Assembly: GCA_039915505.1 (NCBI GenBank)
Contig: JBDSND010000180.1
Span: 1 to 28,622, forward strand
Reading direction: 5' to 3'
Length of the DNA: 28,622 bases
Source: CAIWHR01 sp039915505
GTDB lineage: Bacteria; Pseudomonadota; Gammaproteobacteria; Burkholderiales; Casimicrobiaceae
The notes under the pieces are model-generated. The model did no database searches. It had not been told where the DNA came from and saw nothing but the letters and a program-made list of their open reading frames with translations. Of the stretch, positions 18,370 to 26,261 are shown in pieces; positions within the stretch are counted from its first letter, which is position 1; each line of letters begins with the position of its first letter. Position numbers and translations under genes: made by a program.

Positions 18370-19440
18370 TCAGGCCGCGACCCGGATCGGCACGCGCCGC
18401 CGACCCCAGCGCCCGGGCGCTGCGCCGAACACTCCCGCGATGGCCGTCCCACAATGACCACAGCGTCCCGCGGGCGTCACCCGGTAGTCGAGGATCGCAT
18501 GCCAGTCGCGCACGATCACGGCTCGCGCGCAGGCCGGACAGAACGTGGTGCCACCTTCGATGTCGTGCACGTTGCCGGTATAGACGTAGTGCAGCCCGGC
18601 GCGCAACGCCAGCGCGCGCGCACGGGTGAGCGTCGCCTTCGGCGTGGCGGCGATGTCGGTCATCTTGTAATCCGGATGGAACGCCGTGAAGTGCAGAGGC
18701 ACGTCGGGGCCGAGCTCGCGCGCGATCCATGTCGACATCGCGGCAAGCTCCTCGTCGCTGTCGTTCTTGCCGGGAATGAGCAGGGTGGTGATCTCGAACC
18801 ACACGTCGGTCTCGTGCCGGAGATAGACCAGGGTGTCGAGCACGGGCTGCAGATGTGCTCCGCAAAGCTTCACGTAGAACGCGTCGGTGAAGCCCTTGAG
18901 GTCGACGTTGGCTGCATCCATCTTGGCGTAGAAGTCGCGACGCGCCTCCGGGCCGATGTAGCCCGCGGTGACGGCGACGGTCTTCACCCCGACGTCGCGG
19001 CACGCGTCGGCCACGTCCATCGCATACTCCGCGAAGATCACCGGGTCGTTGTAGGTGAAGGCGACGCTATCGCAGCCGTGCGCACGAGCCGTGGCAGCGA
19101 TCGCCTCGGGCGACGCCTGGTCCTGCAGGGTGTCCATCTCCCGGGACTTGGAAATGTCCCAGTTCTGGCAGAACTTGCAGGCGAGGTTGCAGCCGGCGGT
19201 GCCGAACGAGAACACCGATGAGCCAGGCAGGAAATGGTTGAGCGGTTTCTTTTCGATCGGGTCGATGCAAAAGCCCGACGAGCGTCCGTAGGTGGTGAGC
19301 ACCATGCGATCGTCGACCCGCTGCCGAACGAAGCAGGCCCCGCGCTGGCCTTCGTGCAGGCGACAGTCGCGCGGACAGAGGTCGCACTGGATGCGGCCGT
19401 CATCGAGCCGATGCCACCAGCGTCCCGGGTAGTGGTTCAT
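18370..19440 (-). CDS. amrS: AmmeMemoRadiSam system radical SAM enzyme
   Basis: A 356-residue radical SAM protein of the type always found with AMMECR1-like and Memo-like proteins; it resembles pyruvate formate-lyase activating enzymes. The SAM-cleaving cluster motif CX3CX2C is at Cys84, Cys88 and Cys91 (CNLACKFC), within FSFGTAGCNLACKFCQNW. A cysteine-rich block comes first (CDLCPRDC, then GAC, about residues 19-36). Two CxxC knuckles close the protein (CPAC and CGHC), which could bind zinc or extra clusters. The ATG at 19438-19440 overlaps the stop of the AMMECR1-like gene (ATGA) and has a GGA eight bases upstream; an ATG at 19446 is an alternative. It is the last gene of a three-gene minus-strand operon. 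The substrate is not established. Confidence 0.95.
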   Translation of the reverse strand: MNHYPGRWWHRLDDGRIQCDLCPRDCRLHEGQRGACFVRQRVDDRMVLTTYGRSSGFCIDPIEKKPLNHFLPGSSVFSFGTAGCNLACKFCQNWDISKSREMDTLQDQASPEAIAATARAHGCDSVAFTYNDPVIFAEYAMDVADACRDVGVKTVAVTAGYIGPEARRDFYAKMDAANVDLKGFTDAFYVKLCGAHLQPVLDTLVYLRHETDVWFEITTLLIPGKNDSDEELAAMSTWIARELGPDVPLHFTAFHPDYKMTDIAATPKATLTRARALALRAGLHYVYTGNVHDIEGGTTFCPACARAVIVRDWHAILDYRVTPAGRCGHCGTAIAGVFGAAPGRWGRRRVPIRVAA

Positions 19441-20078
19441 GGCCATGATCCGGGTGACCGCGTATGCGGGACACCTGCACCGGCCCGCTCGGCAACCGCA
19501 CCCACGCCGCCCCTATCGCGCTCGCACGCGCCCTCGCTCCACTTGCTCACCGTGTAGCGTTCGACGATCACGTCGTCGTCCCAGGCGTCCGGCGCGAGCC
19601 CGGCCTTCCGCTCGAGCTCCCGAACGAACGCACGCGGATCCGGCAGCGCCTCCCAGACCTGCGGCAGGAACGTTCCGCGGTGCGCGCCATGGCGCAGCAC
19701 CAAGCCATCCACGCCGGGACGCAGTTGCGCGCACAGGTCGTCCACGTCGCGGCACGACAGTGGCACGGTCGCGCTCAAGAGCGAGACCTCGATCACCACG
19801 CGGTCGAATTCGTGCGCCGCAAGGGGTGGGAAACGCGGGTCGGCAAAGGCCGCGTCGCGGGCATTGTGCTCGACGTCGGCGCGGAGCAGGCGCACCGGCT
19901 CCAGCGTGCCGACGCAACCGCGCAAGTCGTCATCGAGCTTCAGCGTCACGAACGTCGCCCCCGGCGCGTCCAGGCGCGGCACGTCGAAATCCGTCGCGCT
20001 GAATGGCCGCCGCAGCTCGCGGGCGATGGCCGCGCGCGCATAACGCAGCAAGGCGCGACCGAGCACCGGATCATCCAT
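19437..20078 (-). CDS. amrA: AmmeMemoRadiSam system protein A (AMMECR1-like)
   Basis: A 213-residue AMMECR1-domain protein. The signature six-residue motif LRGCIG is present as LRGCVG at residues 52-57, followed by GTLEP. Other family stretches are NARDAAFADPRFPPL, a beta strand IEVSLLS, and HRGTFLPQVWE towards the C-terminus. The domain ends at about KWSEG; the last ~25 residues are low-complexity and overlap the start of the radical SAM gene. AMMECR1 is conserved from archaea to humans without an assigned reaction; the motif has been proposed to be an active or binding site. The ATG at 20078 overlaps the stop of the Memo-like gene by 8 nt and has a GAGG nine bases upstream. The tight packing implies co-translation with both neighbours. 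Confidence 0.94.
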   Translation of the reverse strand: MDDPVLGRALLRYARAAIARELRRPFSATDFDVPRLDAPGATFVTLKLDDDLRGCVGTLEPVRLLRADVEHNARDAAFADPRFPPLAAHEFDRVVIEVSLLSATVPLSCRDVDDLCAQLRPGVDGLVLRHGAHRGTFLPQVWEALPDPRAFVRELERKAGLAPDAWDDDVIVERYTVSKWSEGACERDRGGVGAVAERAGAGVPHTRSPGSWP

Positions 20079-20916
20079 GCAGCGTGACCTCGTCGAATGC
20101 GAATGCAGCATAGCCCACGACCCGGCTGCGGTCGCCCGCGGTGTCGCCGGAGTTGCGCAGGTCGAGGAGCGTCGGGACGAGACCTCGTGCGGCCACGCAG
20201 CGCAACAGGCCGTTGATGGGGGTCGCGCCGCATGCTTGCTCGTGGTCGAGATCGGGGTCGAGTGCGAGCACGGCGTCGGCCGTGCACTGGTCGAGGCGTC
20301 GCGCCGCGGCATAGGGGTGGTAGTGGGAAAGATCCGAGCTCACCAGCAACAACGTTTCCGGCCCACCCCACAGCCGGTCCATGACCGTCGCGACTTCCTC
20401 GCCGCTGGCAGCGCCGACGGCGAAGGGCACGATGCTGAATTGTCCGAGAATTGCCTGCAGGAACGGCAGCTGCACTTCCAGCGAATGCTCGTCCGCGTGC
20501 ACAGCCTCGCTCGTGACGACATAGGGGAGATCGGCGAGTGCAGCCAGGGCGTCGGCATCGACCGGGACAGACCCCAGCGGCGTGGCGAACGCCGTTGCCA
20601 TCGGCACGGCCAGACCGCGTAGGGCGACGCGATGCGCCGGACCGAACAGCACCACCCGTCGCACGTTCCCACGGGCTGGCACGAGCCGGGCGTAGGCCGA
20701 CGCTGCAATCGGACCCGAGTACACGTAACCGGCGTGCGGGACGATCAGCGCCTTTGGCCATGGCGACAGCGCCGATGCCGGCGCGGGGATCGCAGCGATC
20801 GGAGCGGCAACGTCCGCGAGACACGCCTCGACCGCGCGGGTCAATGCGCCGGCGTGGGCCGGATAGAAGGTTCCGGCGACGGCGGCGGGTCGGACGACGG
20901 GTCGGACATCAGGCAT
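20071..20916 (-). CDS. amrB: AmmeMemoRadiSam system protein B (Memo-like)
   Basis: A 281-residue Memo-family protein, a fold related to class III extradiol (LigB-type) dioxygenases. Conserved metal-site-like segments are PHAGYVYSG (His61), FGPAH (His95) and DEHSLEVQLPFLQ (His144), followed by VSSDLSHYHPY. Near the C-terminus a Cys-containing segment (HEQACGATP) sits where human MEMO1 has its metal-binding cysteine; that correspondence is inferred by eye. The start at 20916 is well supported by GGAGG seven bases upstream. It is the first gene of the three-gene operon with the AMMECR1-like and radical SAM genes. The family's bacterial function is unproven; an iron- or copper-dependent reaction is plausible from the human homologue. 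Confidence 0.94.
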   Translation of the reverse strand: MPDVRPVVRPAAVAGTFYPAHAGALTRAVEACLADVAAPIAAIPAPASALSPWPKALIVPHAGYVYSGPIAASAYARLVPARGNVRRVVLFGPAHRVALRGLAVPMATAFATPLGSVPVDADALAALADLPYVVTSEAVHADEHSLEVQLPFLQAILGQFSIVPFAVGAASGEEVATVMDRLWGGPETLLLVSSDLSHYHPYAAARRLDQCTADAVLALDPDLDHEQACGATPINGLLRCVAARGLVPTLLDLRNSGDTAGDRSRVVGYAAFAFDEVTLHG

Positions 20917-21229
20917 CGGGCATCCTCCACCCAGGCTACACGAGGGCGCGGCAGGAACCGCTCAAGCGCTGCGGCGTCTCGCCGTTGCGCACGGACCGCG
21001 GCCGGGTGACGTTCGGCACGCCCTCGTAGGAACTTGTTGGCGACGATCGTATCGGTCGGGTCGTCCTGGTCACTCCCCGCGCCGGGCGGCCGACACCTTG
21101 CGTGAGGCCGGCCGCCGCGCCTTGGAGTTCGCTCCGCGTAAGGGCGCCGATTCGGCTCGCCCTCTCCCTCCGCGCCAGGAACCGGGGCCCCGGGTTCGTC
21201 GCGCGACTCCTGGCTGCCGCCCGATCCGG
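20917..21229. other. Intergenic region between NYN gene and AmmeMemoRadiSam operon
   Basis: These 313 bases lie between two minus-strand units and hold no supported gene. Two symmetric sequences stand out. GGCGGCCG (21085-21092) and CGGCCGCC (21109-21116) form a perfect eight-pair stem with a 16-nt loop, possibly the end of the NYN transcript. CCGGGGCCCCGG (21182-21193) is a 12-bp palindrome. On the minus strand TTGAGC (20960-20965) and TGTAGC (20935-20940) could be a weak promoter for the operon, but the 19-nt spacing is poor. Confidence 0.45.
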
Positions 21230-22297
21230 TTAGTCGACGCGCTCGGCCATGCGGACCTTGAAGCCGCCGGACTTATCGTCGTGAGTGAGCACGATCAACC
21301 CCCGGACTTGCGCTTCCTCGAGCAGCGCATTGAACGACCGGAATCCATAGTACGACTCGTTGAATCCAGGCTGGCGGCGCTTCAGGGTTTGCTTGACCAT
21401 CGACCCCCAGAGCACGTCCTTGTCGCCGCGCTCGGCAAGGAGCGCCTCGACGGTCTCCAGCACCAGGTCGATCGCCCGCTGCCGACGCTCGTCCTCGACA
21501 CCTTCATGTCCGGCGCCGTTGCCGTTGCCGGCGTGGCCATTCGCCTGGAACTCGCCATGACCTTGCTCGTGGGCCGCCTGGGCGTCCTCGTCGGCAGCCT
21601 CGGCAGCGAGCGCCCCCGGCTGCGGGTCCGCAGCCGTGCCGATGGCGCGTCGCCGGCTGCTGGTCTTGCGTCCGGATTTTTTGGCAGCCGCGGTCGGCAC
21701 CGACGCGGCGGCCGCCGGCTCGGTCGCCGACGTCTTGGCCACCGACTTGGCCCCGGCCTTCGCCGGCGCTTTCGCTGGCACCTTCGTGGCCATTTTCCGG
21801 GCCGGCGCACGACGCCTCTGCTCGCGCACGAGATCGTCGTAAAAGATGAACTCGTCGCAGTTGGCGATCAGCAGATCGGAGGTCGAGTTCTTGACCCCAA
21901 CGCCGATCACCTTCTTGTCGTTCTCGCGCAGTTTCGACACCAGCGGCGAGAAATCGGAATCGCCGCTGATGATCACGAACGCATCGACGTGGGCCTTGGT
22001 GTAGCAGAGGTCGAGCGCATCGACGACCATGCGGATGTCGGCGGAGTTCTTGCCGGACTGGCGCACGTGGGGGATTTCGATCAGCTCGAACGCTGCCTCG
22101 TGCATGGCAGCCTTGAACGGCTTGTAGCGGTCCCAGTCGCAGTAGGCTTTCTTCACGACGATGCTGCCCTTGAGCAGCAACCGCTCGAGCACCTTGCGAA
22201 TGTCGAACTTATCGTATTCGGCGTCACGCACGCCGAGGGCGATGTTCTCGAAGTCGCAGAACACCGCCATGTTGGTCACTTCGGATCGATCGGACAT
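21230..22297 (-). CDS. NYN-domain putative ribonuclease with LOTUS-like C-terminus
   Basis: A 355-residue protein. Residues ~8-155 form a NYN (LabA/DUF88, PIN-like) domain. It has the expected acidic metal-site residues in FCDFENIA (Asp15), SADIRMVVDAL (Asp87) and SGDSDFSPLV (Asp113/Asp115). This suggests a metal-dependent RNase. Residues ~160-215 are rich in Lys, Ala and Pro with PAKAPAKAGAK-type repeats, resembling histone H1 tails, and probably bind nucleic acid. An acidic, Gly/His/Asn-rich spacer follows. Residues ~272-355 resemble an OST-HTH/LOTUS winged helix (SMVKQTLKRRQPGFNESYYGF, then FNALLEEAQVRGLI), a putative RNA-binding module. The start at 22297 has AGGAA seven bases upstream. 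RNA targets are unknown. It is transcribed divergently from the YceH-family gene. Confidence 0.9.
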   Translation of the reverse strand: MSDRSEVTNMAVFCDFENIALGVRDAEYDKFDIRKVLERLLLKGSIVVKKAYCDWDRYKPFKAAMHEAAFELIEIPHVRQSGKNSADIRMVVDALDLCYTKAHVDAFVIISGDSDFSPLVSKLRENDKKVIGVGVKNSTSDLLIANCDEFIFYDDLVREQRRRAPARKMATKVPAKAPAKAGAKSVAKTSATEPAAAASVPTAAAKKSGRKTSSRRRAIGTAADPQPGALAAEAADEDAQAAHEQGHGEFQANGHAGNGNGAGHEGVEDERRQRAIDLVLETVEALLAERGDKDVLWGSMVKQTLKRRQPGFNESYYGFRSFNALLEEAQVRGLIVLTHDDKSGGFKVRMAERVD

Positions 22298-22680
22298 TGG
22301 TTCCTGTCGGGCCTTGGAATTGTGGCCAGTCCCGCATGATCGCACGCGGCGCTCTCTGGGGCGAGGCGCCCACGGATCGCGGTCCATCGGGGTGCGTGCG
22401 CCGACGGCGTGCAAGGGTTCTCGCCGGGCCACGTCGGGCGCCCCCCGCGCGTCGTCACGCGCCACCGCGCGACCTACTCGCGGCCGGGCCACGTCGGGCG
22501 CCCCCCGCACGTCGTCACGCGCCACCGCGCGACCTGCTCGCGCTGGGCTACACTCGACTTTCCGGCATCCTCCGCCCGTTGATGCACGATCGGCCGGGGT
22601 GCGGGGTGTCGTATTAGCGACACCGGCACGGCTTGGCGTATTCCCTGGCATCTCCTGCATTGCTGCTTGTCCCTTTCCCA
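22298..22680. other. Divergent promoter region between NYN and YceH-family genes
   Basis: This region of 383 bases lies between two divergent genes and must contain both promoters. Its main content is a 60-bp tandem duplication (listed separately). On the plus strand GGCTACACT (22546-22554) resembles a -10 box, as does GGTTACACT at 23385-23393 before the binding-protein gene, but neither has a clear -35. Open frames run across the region on both strands because of the high GC content; I do not regard them as genes. Confidence 0.5.
22423..22540. repeat. Two-copy 60-bp tandem duplication
   Basis: The stretch from 22423 to 22480 recurs at 22483-22540 at an exact 60-base offset, with only two mismatches (22449 G versus 22509 A; 22476 A versus 22536 G). 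The shared core begins GCCGGGCCACGTCGGGCG. The unit has internal hairpin potential from its CGCG-rich end. The near identity points to a recent duplication or to conservation of both copies. Confidence 0.92.
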
Positions 22681-23349
22681 GTGAATCTACCTGCACTCTC
22701 CCTCCTCGAAACCCGCGTCCTCGGCGTGCTGGTCGAGAAGCAGCGCACGGTGCCCGACGCCTATCCGATGTCGCTCAATGCGGTCACCACGGGATGCAAC
22801 CAGAAGACCAGCCGCGACCCGGTGATCACGGCATCGGACGGCGAGGTGCAGGCGACCCTCGATCGCCTGAAGGACCTGTCGCTGGTGATGGAATCCTCGG
22901 GCGGCCGGGTGATGCGCTATGCCCACAACACCGAGCGCGTGCTCGGCGTGCCCGCCCAAGCCGCGGCGATCCTCGCGGTACTCATGCTGCGCGGCCCGCA
23001 GACCGTGGCGGAGTTGCGGATCAACACCGATCGCCTGCACCGCTTTGCGGACACGTCCGCGGTGGAGGGGTTCCTGCACGAGCTGCACGAGCGTCCGGCG
23101 GGGCCGCTGGTGCTGGAACTGCCGCGTCAGGCCGGCGCGCGCGAGCCCCGTTGGATGCATCTCGTCTCTGGGCCCCCCGCGGCCGCTTTCGGGGAGCCCG
23201 TTGCGCCCGCAGAAGAGGCCAGCGATCCGATCGCCATCGGCGAGATGCACGCGCTCCGCGCCAACGTACGCGATCTCCAGGCCGAGGTCGCCGCCTTGCG
23301 TGCCACCGTGGCACGGCTGTGCAGCGAACTCGGTATCCCCGGGCCCTGA
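22681..23349 (+). CDS. yceH: YceH-family (DUF480) winged-helix protein
   Basis: A 222-residue protein of the UPF0502/DUF480 family, made of two winged-helix domains. The N-terminus LSLLETRVLGVLVEKQ aligns with E. coli YceH, followed by YPMSLNAVTTGCNQKTSRDPV, LRGPQTVAELR and RWMHLVSG. The C-terminus (about 180-218) has a heptad-like pattern suggesting a coiled coil. I chose a GTG start at 22681 because it places the conserved segment as in E. coli YceH; a TTG at 22633 is possible, and neither has a good Shine-Dalgarno. The function is unknown; the fold suggests DNA binding. It lies 96 nt upstream of an ABC importer operon, with a separate putative promoter in between. Confidence 0.9.
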   Translation: MNLPALSLLETRVLGVLVEKQRTVPDAYPMSLNAVTTGCNQKTSRDPVITASDGEVQATLDRLKDLSLVMESSGGRVMRYAHNTERVLGVPAQAAAILAVLMLRGPQTVAELRINTDRLHRFADTSAVEGFLHELHERPAGPLVLELPRQAGAREPRWMHLVSGPPAAAFGEPVAPAEEASDPIAIGEMHALRANVRDLQAEVAALRATVARLCSELGIPGP

Positions 23350-23445
23350 ACCGAGGCCGCGCGGCCCAGAATCCGCAAACGCTGGGTTACACTCTGCGGC
23401 GTCAGCCCCCCGGCCACGGGGCGGCGCCATCCAGGAGGGCAATCC

Positions 23446-24543
23446 ATGCGTGCATTCAAGTCGCTGCTCGTCATCGCAGCGTGGGTCGGTGTTGGTCTTG
23501 GCCTTGCGCACGCGCAAGTTCCCGCGGGCTACCCCGCCGACTACAAGGCGATCGTCGACGCCGCCAAGAAGGAAGGCAAGGTGGTGGTCTACGCGACCAC
23601 CGACTCCAAACTCATCTCCCCGGTGCTCAGGGACTTCGAGGCCGCCTATCCCGGCGTCAAGATCGAGTACGGTGACATGAACTCGACCGAGGTCTACAAC
23701 CGCTTCATCAGCGAGAACGCCGCCAATGCGGCTTCCGCCGACGTGGTGTGGAGCTCGGCGATGGACCTGCAGATCAAGCTCGCCAGCGATGGCCTTGCCG
23801 CGACGTACAAATCGCCGGAGGCGGGCACGCTGCCGGACTGGGCGAAGTGGAAGGACATGGTCTACGCCACGACCTTCGAGCCCATCGCGATCGTCTACAA
23901 CAAGCGGCTGGTGCCGGCGGAGGACGTGCCCAAGACCCACGCCGACTTCGTGAAGCTCCTGAACACCAAGGCCGACAAGTACAACAAGAAGGTCACGACC
24001 TACGACGCCGAGAAGTCCGGCGTCGGCTTCATGCTGGTCAACCAGGATGCCAAGCTCGATCCGCAGTTCTGGGACACCGTCAAGGCGATGGGCCAGCGCG
24101 GCGTGAGCCTGCAGAGCTCGACCGGCACGATGATGGAGCGCATCTCCTCGGGCGAGAACCTGATCGGCTACAACATCCTCGGCTCGTACGCCATCTCGCG
24201 GGCAAAAAAAGACCCGTCCATCGGGGTGGTGATCACCACCGACTACAACCTGGTGCTGTCGCGCCTGGTGTTCCTGGGCAAGAATGCGCGCAACCCCAAC
24301 GCCGGCAAGCTGTTCGTCGACTACCTGTTGTCCAAGCGCGGCCAGACCATCATGGCCGAGCAGGCCGACCTGTACGCGGTGCGCACCGACATCACCGGCA
24401 AGGACTCCGGCCAGGGATTGATCGGCCAGTACGGCAACGCCATCAAGCCGATCCCGGTGTCGGCCGAACTCCTGACCGGCCTCGACCAGACCAAGCGGCT
24501 CGAGTTCATGAAGCAGTGGCAGACCAGCCTCGGTCGCAAGTAA
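23446..24543 (+). CDS. ABC transporter substrate-binding protein (type II, Fbp/AfuA-like)
   Basis: A 365-residue periplasmic binding protein with a signal peptide ending near AHAQ (residues 21-24). The mature part starts like the ferric/polyamine/2-aminoethylphosphonate cluster: a helix, then KVVVYATTDSKLISPVLRDFEAAYPGVKIEY. Later landmarks are SADVVWSSAMDLQ, YATTFEPIAIVYNKRLV and a C-terminal KLFVDYLLSKRGQTIMAE block. Classical FbpA iron binders have two adjacent tyrosines as ligands; I see no such Tyr-Tyr pair, so iron is not supported and the ligand is open (a phosphonate, polyamine, sugar phosphate or other anion are possible). The start has a strong AGGAGG at 23433-23438. It opens a three-gene importer operon with the permease and ATPase genes downstream. 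Confidence 0.93.
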   Translation: MRAFKSLLVIAAWVGVGLGLAHAQVPAGYPADYKAIVDAAKKEGKVVVYATTDSKLISPVLRDFEAAYPGVKIEYGDMNSTEVYNRFISENAANAASADVVWSSAMDLQIKLASDGLAATYKSPEAGTLPDWAKWKDMVYATTFEPIAIVYNKRLVPAEDVPKTHADFVKLLNTKADKYNKKVTTYDAEKSGVGFMLVNQDAKLDPQFWDTVKAMGQRGVSLQSSTGTMMERISSGENLIGYNILGSYAISRAKKDPSIGVVITTDYNLVLSRLVFLGKNARNPNAGKLFVDYLLSKRGQTIMAEQADLYAVRTDITGKDSGQGLIGQYGNAIKPIPVSAELLTGLDQTKRLEFMKQWQTSLGRK

Positions 24544-24575
24544 ACGCCTAGCGCTGTCCAGCACAGGCACGGGCA

Positions 24576-26261
24576 GTGGCCCTGCTCGCCCCGCGATTCC
24601 ACCCAGCGCGGCTGACGGTCGTTCTCGTCACCGCGCTGGTGATTTTCGCGCCCCTCGGGCTCATTTTCTGGCAGAGCCTCCTCAGCGCGCCCTTCTTCTC
24701 GCCGGCCAAGCACGCGAGCTTCGCGGCCTACGCCTTCATCTTCGCGGATTCCGATTTCTGGAATGCGGCGCGTAATTCCCTGGTCATCGCCGCAGGCATG
24801 GTCGGCATCGCCCTGCCGCTCGGCGCCGCCCTCGCATTTTTGCTGACCCGCACTGATCTCCCGGCGCAGCGCTGGATCGAGGTACTGGTGCTGGTGCCGG
24901 TATTCGTCTCGCCGATGGTGCTCGCGTTCGGCTACGTGGTGGCGATGGGACCGGTGGGGTTCTACTCGCTCTGGGCGAAGTCGCTCTTCGGCGACGTTCC
25001 GTGGAACGTGTACTCCCTGACCAGCATCGCGGTGATCGCGGGCCTCACCCACGTGCCGCACGTGTATCTCTATTCCTCGGCGGCCTTGAAAAGCCTCGGC
25101 TCCGACGTCGAGGAAGCGGCGCGGGTGGCCGGTGCCAATCCGCTGCGGGTGGCGCTCGACGTCAGCCTGCCGATGACCCTGCCAGCACTTTCCTACGCAG
25201 CGGTGCTGGTATTCTTCCTGGGCTTCGAGCTCTTCGGCCTGCCGCTAGTCCTGGGTGATCCGGAAGGGCACCTGGTGCTCGCGACCTACCTCTACAAGCT
25301 CACCAACAAGCTCGGCGTGCCGTCGTACCACCTGATGGCCGCAGTAGCGGTGGCCATCGTCGCCATCACCTTCCCGCTGGTGCTCTTTCAGCGATGGCTG
25401 CTCAAGTCGGCGGCCAAGTACGTGTCCGTCAAGGGCAAGGCCACGCGCCAGAAGTTGCTGCCGCTGGGCGGCTGGCGCTGGGTGGCATTGGCACTGGTAG
25501 GTCTCTGGCTGTTCTTCACCATCGTCGTGCCGATCTCGGGTGTGGTGCTGCGCAGTATCGTCGCGCAGTGGGGCGAGGGGATCGTCCTTTCCGAGGTACT
25601 GACGCTCGACAACTACCGCCAGGTGTTGAGCCAGTCGGACGAGGTGCGGGCGATCGTCAACAGCCTCTTGATCGGCACTGTCGGTGGCGCCCTGGCGGTG
25701 GTCTTCTATACCGCGATCGGCCTCGCCGGCCACCGTCGTAACGATGGTATCTCGCGCTTCCTCGACTACATCGTGCTGGTCCCCCGCGCCGTGCCGGGCC
25801 TGCTCGCCGGTCTCGCCTTCCTCTGGATCTTCCTGTTCGTGCCGGGGCTCGCCGAGTTGCGGAGTTCGATCTTCTCGGTGTGGCTCGCGTATACCGTCGT
25901 GTGGCTCGCCTACGGGATGCGGCTCGTATCGAGCGCCCTGCTGCAGATCGGCCCGGAGCTGGAGGAAAGCGCCCGCACCGCCGGAGCGCCCCCCGCACGG
26001 GTGCTGCGCGACGTCACCATCCCGCTGATCCGCTTCGGCCTGCTGGCGAGCTGGCTGCTGGTGTTCATGATCTTCGAGCGCGAGTACTCGACTGGCGTCT
26101 ATCTCCTGTCACAGGGCACCGAGGTGATCGGCTCGATGCTGGTATCGCTCTGGGCGGCGGGCGCCATCGACCAGGTCGCCGCACTCTCGGTCATCAATAT
26201 CGCGCTGGTCGCCCTAGGACTCGGGGTGGCGCTGCGCTTCGGAGTGCGCCTCCATGAATGA
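24576..26261 (+). CDS. ABC transporter permease, fused double membrane domain
   Basis: A 561-residue inner-membrane protein made of two fused binding-protein-dependent permease domains (FbpB/ThiP-like), with about twelve membrane segments. Each half has an EAA loop that contacts the ATPase: EEAARVAGANP from residue 179 and EESARTAGAPP from residue 463, both followed about eight residues later by a LP or IP. One polypeptide therefore provides the whole membrane channel. The start is a GTG at 24576, 32 nt after the binding-protein stop, with only a weak ribosome binding site. The last 8 nt overlap the ATPase gene, pointing to coupled translation. Confidence 0.94.
   Translation: MALLAPRFHPARLTVVLVTALVIFAPLGLIFWQSLLSAPFFSPAKHASFAAYAFIFADSDFWNAARNSLVIAAGMVGIALPLGAALAFLLTRTDLPAQRWIEVLVLVPVFVSPMVLAFGYVVAMGPVGFYSLWAKSLFGDVPWNVYSLTSIAVIAGLTHVPHVYLYSSAALKSLGSDVEEAARVAGANPLRVALDVSLPMTLPALSYAAVLVFFLGFELFGLPLVLGDPEGHLVLATYLYKLTNKLGVPSYHLMAAVAVAIVAITFPLVLFQRWLLKSAAKYVSVKGKATRQKLLPLGGWRWVALALVGLWLFFTIVVPISGVVLRSIVAQWGEGIVLSEVLTLDNYRQVLSQSDEVRAIVNSLLIGTVGGALAVVFYTAIGLAGHRRNDGISRFLDYIVLVPRAVPGLLAGLAFLWIFLFVPGLAELRSSIFSVWLAYTVVWLAYGMRLVSSALLQIGPELEESARTAGAPPARVLRDVTIPLIRFGLLASWLLVFMIFEREYSTGVYLLSQGTEVIGSMLVSLWAAGAIDQVAALSVINIALVALGLGVALRFGVRLHE

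Noticed and set aside
22423..22540. 60-bp repeats as a CRISPR array or a coding repeat
   Set aside because: There are only two contiguous copies, no spacers and no cas genes. The frame across them on the minus strand continues upstream of a well-placed NYN start.
22687..24570. 627-codon antisense frame spanning the YceH-family and binding-protein genes
   Set aside because: It covers two clear plus-strand genes and the gap between them and shows no domain.
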